The translations under genes and the position numbers were made by a program. A stretch of 18,903 bases of DNA from an uncultured Eubacteriales bacterium (lineage in GTDB: Bacteria; Bacillota; Clostridia; Lachnospirales; Lachnospiraceae): contig URND01000051.1 of the NCBI GenBank assembly GCA_900549105.1, forward strand, positions 1-18,903. The letters are read 5' to 3'. This document shows positions 15,194 through 18,903 of the stretch, piece after piece. Position 1 is the first letter of the stretch. Each line of letters begins with the position of its first letter. A model generated the notes under the pieces. It was not told the origin of the DNA. It ran no database searches and saw only the letters and a program-made list of their open reading frames with translations.

Positions 15194-16045
15194 TTATTCG
15201 TTCATATATCTTTCAAAGTTTTTCATATTCCTGAAATCGGCAGCCGCCGGGTCATCATAATACCGTCCATCGGTGATTTCCTGCCCGAGATAACCCGAAT
15301 ATCCATACTGATTCAACACGGCAATTTCCTGTCCGAGATGATGGGCGCCGTCTCCCCAGATTAAATGCCCATAAGGATTCCCATCGATAAAATGTATATG
15401 CTTAAGGTCCCCGCCAAAAGCTTTGAACCAGTCGGCCAGCGTTTCTCCGGCCACGCTGACAGCACATAAATCCGCCATCGGTTTCAGCCATGGACTGGCG
15501 ACCTCCTCCAGCATTTTCCTTTCCTGTGCCAGATTTGTCACAATCTGGCTTTCCTCCGGCCGCAGGGATTCCATGACAAGGGTCACGCCGTGGTGCCCGG
15601 CCGCCTCAGCCAGACGGGAAAGCATATCTGCGCTCCGCTTCCAGGCTTCCTCCCTGTCCTCATTCCAATAACCCCAACCGGAATTAATCTCCATCATCGA
15701 ACAGCCGAGTTCTTCCGCCAGAGCAATTCCATTTTTAAAATATCCAAAGCTTCTCTCGACATGCTCCGGCTCCTTCGCGGCCACCTGATACGGATAAAGA
15801 CAGTTTTCCGGCGTTAAAACCTGCACCTGAAGTCCACGGTCCCGCACCTTTTTCTGAATTTCTTTTGCATCATAATAACCCATATGGTCCAGCCATACAT
15901 GGGGCGCGCCGCACCACAGTTCCAGAGATTTGAAGCCAAGCCGTTGCTGGGCATCGAGAAAGTAATCCAGCGAATAATTTAAATAATGAATATTCATACC
16001 GGCGACCTGCTCCCGCCGTAGTACCGGTTTAGACATTGGCTCCAT
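15194..16045 (-). CDS. FrlC-like sugar phosphate isomerase/epimerase 2
   Basis: Xylose-isomerase-like TIM barrel of 283 residues, resembling FrlC (fructoselysine 3-epimerase, which brings psicoselysine-type epimers into the pathway). Motifs: GFKSLELWCGAPHVW (37-51), LTPENCLYPYQ (77-87), and four candidate metal ligands Glu159 (VMESLRPEES), Asp192 (MADLCAV), His218 (KHIHFIDG) and Glu256 (GQEITD). Closely related in plan to the product at 16029-16886. Its start overlaps that gene's 3' end by 17 bases; the alternative ATG at 16036 is also possible, with AAGGAAGGGG before both. It ends 17 bp before the SIS gene. The stereochemical reaction is inferred from family and context. Confidence 0.87.
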   Translation of the reverse strand: MEPMSKPVLRREQVAGMNIHYLNYSLDYFLDAQQRLGFKSLELWCGAPHVWLDHMGYYDAKEIQKKVRDRGLQVQVLTPENCLYPYQVAAKEPEHVERSFGYFKNGIALAEELGCSMMEINSGWGYWNEDREEAWKRSADMLSRLAEAAGHHGVTLVMESLRPEESQIVTNLAQERKMLEEVASPWLKPMADLCAVSVAGETLADWFKAFGGDLKHIHFIDGNPYGHLIWGDGAHHLGQEIAVLNQYGYSGYLGQEITDGRYYDDPAAADFRNMKNFERYMNE

Positions 16046-16886
16046 CCCCTTCCTTTAAGATAAAAGGCTCAAATGCCCGGAAATTTCTTGCATCCGCCCC
16101 GGCCGGGTCCTCAAAATACCGAAAATCCGTGATTTCCTGGCTAATCAAACCTTCATAGTGATATTTATTTAAAACATCCAGATAGCTTTCCAGCGGAAAA
16201 AGACCGTCGCCCCAAACTAAATGCCCATAAGGCCGACCGTCCACAAAATGGGTATGTACAATATCTTTCCCAAGGGTTTTAAACCATTCTTCCGGCGTTT
16301 CTCCGGCCACGCCCATGGCAATCGTATCCATTCCGGCTTTAACATTCGGATGATTGACATCGCCGAGCAGCCGTTTTAATTCAGGCAGGGTAATGATGCA
16401 TTTACTTTCCTCCGGCCGAACCGTTTCCACAGCAATCGTAACTCCATAATCCGCCGCCGTGGCTGCCAGCAGCGTTAAACTCTTCACGGCCCGCTCATAA
16501 ACCCGGTCATAGGCTTCATCCCATGTTCCGCCGATACAATTTGTCAATAATTTTGTCGCCCCAAGCTGCCCCGCAGCTTCAAGGCCCCTCTTAAAATATT
16601 CCATGCTGCGATGATGAAATCCTTCATCCGGCGCACACATCAAATACTGATACACCGCACATTCCGGGGTGAAACAGCCAATCGTAAGTCCCCTGTCCTC
16701 TGCCATTTTCCGCACCGGCGCTGTCGCCTGAAATCCGGTATGGTCCATCAGAAAATGAGGCGCCATTCCGACCAGCTCGATGGTTTGAAATCCGGCCTTT
16801 GCCTGGGCATCCAGCATATAATCCAGCGGATAATATAAATAATGAATTCCCATCGCCGAAAGCTGTTTTCTGTGAATTACTGCCAA
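16029..16886 (-). CDS. FrlC-like sugar phosphate isomerase/epimerase 1
   Basis: TIM-barrel epimerase of 285 residues, tandem paralogue of the following gene. Motifs: GFQTIELVGMAPHFL (32-46), FTPECAVYQYLM (72-83), and candidate metal ligands Glu154 (AVETVRPEES), Asp187 (AGMDTIAM), His213 (HTHFVDG) and Glu251 (SQEITD). The shared GRPYGHLVWGDG loop is almost the same in both paralogues, but the ELVGMAPHF region differs, consistent with different sugar or amine parts. Start: a TTG at 16886 with GGAGGG six bases upstream; the first ATG is 11 codons later and would lose residues aligned in the paralogue. First gene of the compact cluster, 85 bp after the MATE stop; no strong promoter or terminator is visible between them. 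Confidence 0.87.
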   Translation of the reverse strand: MAVIHRKQLSAMGIHYLYYPLDYMLDAQAKAGFQTIELVGMAPHFLMDHTGFQATAPVRKMAEDRGLTIGCFTPECAVYQYLMCAPDEGFHHRSMEYFKRGLEAAGQLGATKLLTNCIGGTWDEAYDRVYERAVKSLTLLAATAADYGVTIAVETVRPEESKCIITLPELKRLLGDVNHPNVKAGMDTIAMGVAGETPEEWFKTLGKDIVHTHFVDGRPYGHLVWGDGLFPLESYLDVLNKYHYEGLISQEITDFRYFEDPAGADARNFRAFEPFILKEGDGANV

Positions 16887-16951
16887 TTCAATCCCTCCTT
16901 CTGATTTTTTCGGCTTTTCCTGTCCTTTTTCATCCAGGAACCGAAATTATG

Positions 16952-17022
16952 CCTTTCAGGCATCTCGCATGTCAGATGCTTCGCATGGGCGCGCTTCGTC
17001 GAGCTTCGCGCGTTAAGGTATA
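16952..17022 (-). repeat. 71-bp two-hairpin repeat, copy 2
   Basis: Matches copy 1 at 11126-11196 at 60 of 71 positions in opposite orientation, without gaps. Hairpin 1 has CGCGC/GCGCG arms, hairpin 2 has GCATCT/AGATGC arms. It overlaps the last 16 codons and the stop of the MATE gene, which supply the REARRSAPMRSI tail, and continues into the gap before the epimerase genes. Confidence 0.75.
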
Positions 17023-18333
17023 ATATATAATAAATAAGATTGTAGACACTGACCACGAAATCGGATAACTCATCATAATCGTGTTCATTCCCGGCCAGAA
17101 CATCGGGGCAAACATTGCCCACAGGCTTCGGATGCCAAAGGCGCTGACACCCGTAATCAGCATCGGCGCAAAACTGTTTCCGGTGCCTTTGATGACTCCG
17201 CCGAGCAGCTCCGTACCTGTATACGTAAAATAGGTAGGAACAAGGAAAAATGTGTATTGAAGCCCAAGGGCAAGCACCGTTTCATCCGTTGAAAAAATAC
17301 CGAGAAGCGGCCGGGCAAACACAAGAAGCGGCAGACAAATTCCTGCCGTTAAACCGACAGAAAGTACAATGCCGACGTGCATCCCCCTGTGTACCCTGTC
17401 CATTTTTCCCGCGCCGTAATTCTGACCGGTAAAGGTCGTTATCGCCGTTCCAAAGGCTGTCATCGTCAGCCAGAATATACCGTCCAGTTTGCTGATGACT
17501 GCCCAGGCCGCCGCCACATCTGTCCCTAATAAATTTACCTTTGCCTGCACAACGAGATTTGAAACTGTATAAAGCATATACTGAAAACCTGATGGCAGAC
17601 CCAGGCGTACAATCTGTCGAAAGACTTCCGGATAGGCTTCGCAGCCTCCGAGCACTAGCCGATAACTCTCATTTGTATTTAAAAGTGTTCGCAGCACCAA
17701 AACCGCACTGAATACCTGGGCCAGAATCGTAGCCAGCGCCGCGCCGAATATTCCCATTTTGAAAACCGCAACAAAAAGTACATCCAAACCGATATTGACT
17801 ACCGTTGTAAATATAAGAAAATACAATGGTCGTTTTGCATCTCCGACAGCCCGGAGTACGCTGGAGCCCATGTTGTACAACAGCGACGGAATAACCCCAC
17901 AAAAATAAACCCGGAGATAAATCGTTGCTCCTTCCAACACATCCGCCGGCGTATTCATCCACCGAAGGGCCATCGGCGTCAACAGAAATCCGACAACCGT
18001 CAGCGCCGCGCCGCAGATAACCGCCAGCTTCATTGAAGCATGAACCGAATATCTCAGACGTTCTCTATCCCCTGCCCCGTAACAATGAGAAATAACAACG
18101 CCGGCCCCTGCCGAAGCCCCGATAAAAAAGCCCACTGATAAATCTACCAGAAGGCCGGACGTTCCGCCGAGAGCTGCCAACGCTTCCTTGCCGACAAACC
18201 GCCCTACGACCACCGCATCTACGGTCGTATACATCTGCTGAAAAATAGAGCCAAACCATATCGGGAAAAAATAGAACAGAAGACTTTTCCAGATGCTCCC
18301 TTCTATGATATCTCTGCCGGATACTTTTTCCAT
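16972..18333 (-). CDS. MATE family multidrug/metabolite efflux transporter
   Basis: Inner-membrane protein of 453 residues with the usual two six-helix bundles. Typical features: IWKSLLFYFFPIWFGSIFQQMYTTVDAVVVGRFVG at the start, GASAGAGVVISHCYGAGD, RAVGDAKRPLYF, and the second-half counterpart GTAITTFTGQNYGAGKMDRV. MATE proteins export organic cations or metabolites using Na+ or H+ gradients. The basic C-terminal tail REARRSAPMRSI is encoded by the 71-bp repeat. Start: a TTG at 18342 lies too close to AGGGGG; ATG at 18333 is better. It has its own promoter and a leader with an attenuator. The Amadori genes follow 85 bp later and may be partly co-transcribed; whether the transporter exports a by-product of that pathway is unknown. 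Confidence 0.9.
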   Translation of the reverse strand: MEKVSGRDIIEGSIWKSLLFYFFPIWFGSIFQQMYTTVDAVVVGRFVGKEALAALGGTSGLLVDLSVGFFIGASAGAGVVISHCYGAGDRERLRYSVHASMKLAVICGAALTVVGFLLTPMALRWMNTPADVLEGATIYLRVYFCGVIPSLLYNMGSSVLRAVGDAKRPLYFLIFTTVVNIGLDVLFVAVFKMGIFGAALATILAQVFSAVLVLRTLLNTNESYRLVLGGCEAYPEVFRQIVRLGLPSGFQYMLYTVSNLVVQAKVNLLGTDVAAAWAVISKLDGIFWLTMTAFGTAITTFTGQNYGAGKMDRVHRGMHVGIVLSVGLTAGICLPLLVFARPLLGIFSTDETVLALGLQYTFFLVPTYFTYTGTELLGGVIKGTGNSFAPMLITGVSAFGIRSLWAMFAPMFWPGMNTIMMSYPISWSVSTILFIIYYTLTREARRSAPMRSI

Positions 18334-18367
18334 AAAAATCAATCCCCCTAATCATCAAAGCTAATCG

Positions 18368-18395
18368 AAAAAAAAGGCATTCAGAACATCGCCTT
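18368..18395 (-). terminator. Leader (attenuator) terminator of the MATE message
   Basis: On the minus strand AAGGC pairs with GCCTT (18395-18374; one further G-T pair possible), followed by eight T (18375-18368). It lies between the MATE promoter and its start codon, with no gene upstream to terminate, so it should act as an attenuator. Confidence 0.6.
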
Positions 18396-18472
18396 GTAGC
18401 ACGCATACTGCACACTATACCTACGGCGAAATTTTGAATACCCTTTTAGCCCTCTCACCCGGTGGTGAGGGA
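18379..18472 (-). promoter_or_regulatory. Structured 5' leader of MATE: candidate riboswitch or attenuation element
   Basis: Minus strand, 5' to 3': a hairpin with CCCT/AGGG and CACC/GGTG arms (about 18472-18452). Then a long stem joining 18439-18425 with 18393-18379 (15 positions: 12 Watson-Crick pairs, one G-T, two mismatches), enclosing a 9-bp hairpin with loop GTA (18417-18397). The 3' strand of the long stem uses the same bases as the terminator, so the two folds exclude each other. I could not match it to a riboswitch class I know. Confidence 0.5.
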
Positions 18473-18480
18473 AGGTAAAA

Positions 18481-18505
18481 TATTTTATTTTACTAGAATA
18501 AAATA
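18481..18505. promoter_or_regulatory. AT-rich inverted repeat over the MATE -10 region
   Basis: TATTTTATT (18481-18489) and AATAAAATA (18497-18505) form a perfect 9-bp dyad with a 7-base centre. It covers the -10 and the expected start site of the MATE promoter, a natural place for a repressor. AT-rich dyads arise easily by chance. Confidence 0.4.
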
Positions 18506-18528
18506 CCATTAATTATCTGAAAAGTCAA
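18500..18528 (-). promoter_or_regulatory. MATE promoter
   Basis: Minus strand TTGACT (18528-18523), 17 bp, TATTTT (18505-18500). Expected start near 18493, giving a leader of about 160 bases. It diverges from the lipoprotein promoter at 18587-18615. Confidence 0.55.
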
Positions 18529-18586
18529 TTATCCAATGCGGAAAAATATACAAAAAAACCTATAATTTTATGAATGATTATTGACT

Positions 18587-18615
18587 TTGACTGCATAAGT
18601 ATTTAAAATTAGAAT
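18587..18615 (+). promoter_or_regulatory. Promoter of the truncated lipoprotein frame
   Basis: TTGACT (18587-18592, itself preceded by an identical TTGACT at 18581-18586), 17 bp, TAGAAT (18610-18615). The next start codon is ATG at 18668, with AAAGGAG upstream. Confidence 0.6.
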
Positions 18616-18667
18616 CATAAATGATTTGCTGAACGATAAGCAAAATTCAAAGGAGAGAGTGAAAATT

Positions 18668-18778
18668 ATGAAAAAATGTCTTGCATTAACACTTGCACTT
18701 GTTCTCGCCCTCGGCTGTACAGCCTGCGGCGGCGGGGAAAAGAAAATACTTTTCCTTGACTTGAAAAGACGGGTATGA
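18668..18778 (+). pseudogene. Truncated lipoprotein (36 codons), probable gene remnant
   Basis: A well-formed start (AAAGGAGAG upstream, MKKCLALTLALVLALG) and a lipoprotein signal ending TACGGGEKK, lipid-modified Cys likely at residue 20, are what one sees at the start of ABC-transporter solute-binding proteins in Firmicutes. After about 26 codons the frame runs into ILFLDLKRRV and stops, where the next promoter begins. A mature chain of about 16 residues is too short for such a protein, so the rest of the gene was probably lost by deletion or recombination. A real lipopeptide is possible but less likely. It has its own promoter. Confidence 0.6.
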
Positions 18779-18784
18779 TAGAAT
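18756..18784 (+). promoter_or_regulatory. Promoter of the lipoprotein gene at the right edge
   Basis: TTGACT (18756-18761), 17 bp, TAGAAT (18779-18784): the same hexamers and spacing as the promoter at 18587-18615. It overlaps the last codons of the truncated lipoprotein frame and lies about 40 bp before the next ATG. Confidence 0.65.
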
Positions 18785-18822
18785 GGGGGTAAAGGTATTT
18801 CTATTGAGAAAGGAAATAACGA

Positions 18823-18903
18823 ATGATCCGGATAAGAAGATTTTCGGCACTCGCGGCGGCGCTCATAATGACGGCGGCAGCCGCCTCGTCCTGCGCTCCG
18901 AGC
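18823..18903 (+). CDS. Lipoprotein, first 27 codons only (cut by window)
   Basis: Starts MIRIRRFSALAAALIMTAAAASSCAPS with AAAGGA eight bases upstream. The basic start, Ala-rich hydrophobic core and ASSC lipobox (Cys24) indicate a secreted, lipid-anchored protein. The coding bases are markedly richer in G and C than anything to the left. The mature part lies outside, so no function can be given. Confidence 0.65.
   Translation, partial: MIRIRRFSALAAALIMTAAAASSCAPS

Noticed and set aside
16877..17122. Minus-strand 81-codon frame overlapping the MATE gene end
   Set aside because: Out-of-frame shadow of the MATE gene and the repeat; no start signal.
18379..18472. Known riboswitch such as TPP, FMN, SAM, guanidine-I or fluoride
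   Set aside because: The conserved core sequences I know for these classes are not present; left as an unclassified leader element.

Overview
The window looks like chromosome from a low-to-mid GC anaerobic Firmicute, most likely a gut Lachnospiraceae/Clostridia member. This rests on strong AGGAGG-type ribosome binding sites, LPXTG-type pilus proteins, TTG starts, BTAD-type regulators next to pili, and a FrlB/FrlC/FrlD-like Amadori-sugar operon. The assignment is inferred from gene style; there is no rRNA or marker gene here.

Left half (1-9944, all on the minus strand, read right to left): a cell-surface pilus locus and its apparent regulators. Transcription starts near 9908 with BTAD regulator A (9799-8594). 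It continues through a two-unit 'WQG' protein (8553-8107), BTAD regulator B (8052-6823) and a second two-unit WQG protein (6823-6401), and ends at a strong hairpin (6341-6379). A second promoter near 6216-6249, carrying two abutting 11-bp direct repeats, drives a one-unit WQG protein (6142-5954), a 1441-residue VWA tip adhesin (5923-1598) and an LPATG major pilin (1478 to beyond base 1). A pilus sortase is expected just past the left edge. Both BTAD proteins carry a C-terminal domain that I read as a degenerate GGDEF domain. The three small proteins appear to form one family built of one or two copies of a single unit. Regulator, WQG protein and pilus together are the best candidate for an undescribed system.

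Middle (about 9945-11225): a plus-strand Rpn/PDDEXK nuclease-transposase gene, a bidirectional terminator, and a 71-bp repeat plus a truncated second copy.

Right half (11226-18333, minus strand): a MATE transporter followed by a tightly packed seven-gene operon. In order these are two FrlC-like epimerases, a FrlB-like SIS deglycase, two FrlD-like PfkB kinases, a metal-dependent amidohydrolase and a YjbQ protein. The core predicts uptake-independent breakdown of fructosamine (Amadori) compounds: epimerise, phosphorylate, then split into sugar phosphate and amine. The kinase and epimerase are duplicated but the deglycase is single. The MATE gene has a leader with a terminator and a mutually exclusive long stem, so it is probably controlled by attenuation. 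The MATE stop codon lies inside a second copy of the 71-bp repeat.

Right edge (18480-18903): divergent promoters, a truncated lipoprotein reading frame of 36 codons, then a new promoter and the first 27 codons of a GC-rich lipoprotein gene that leaves the window.
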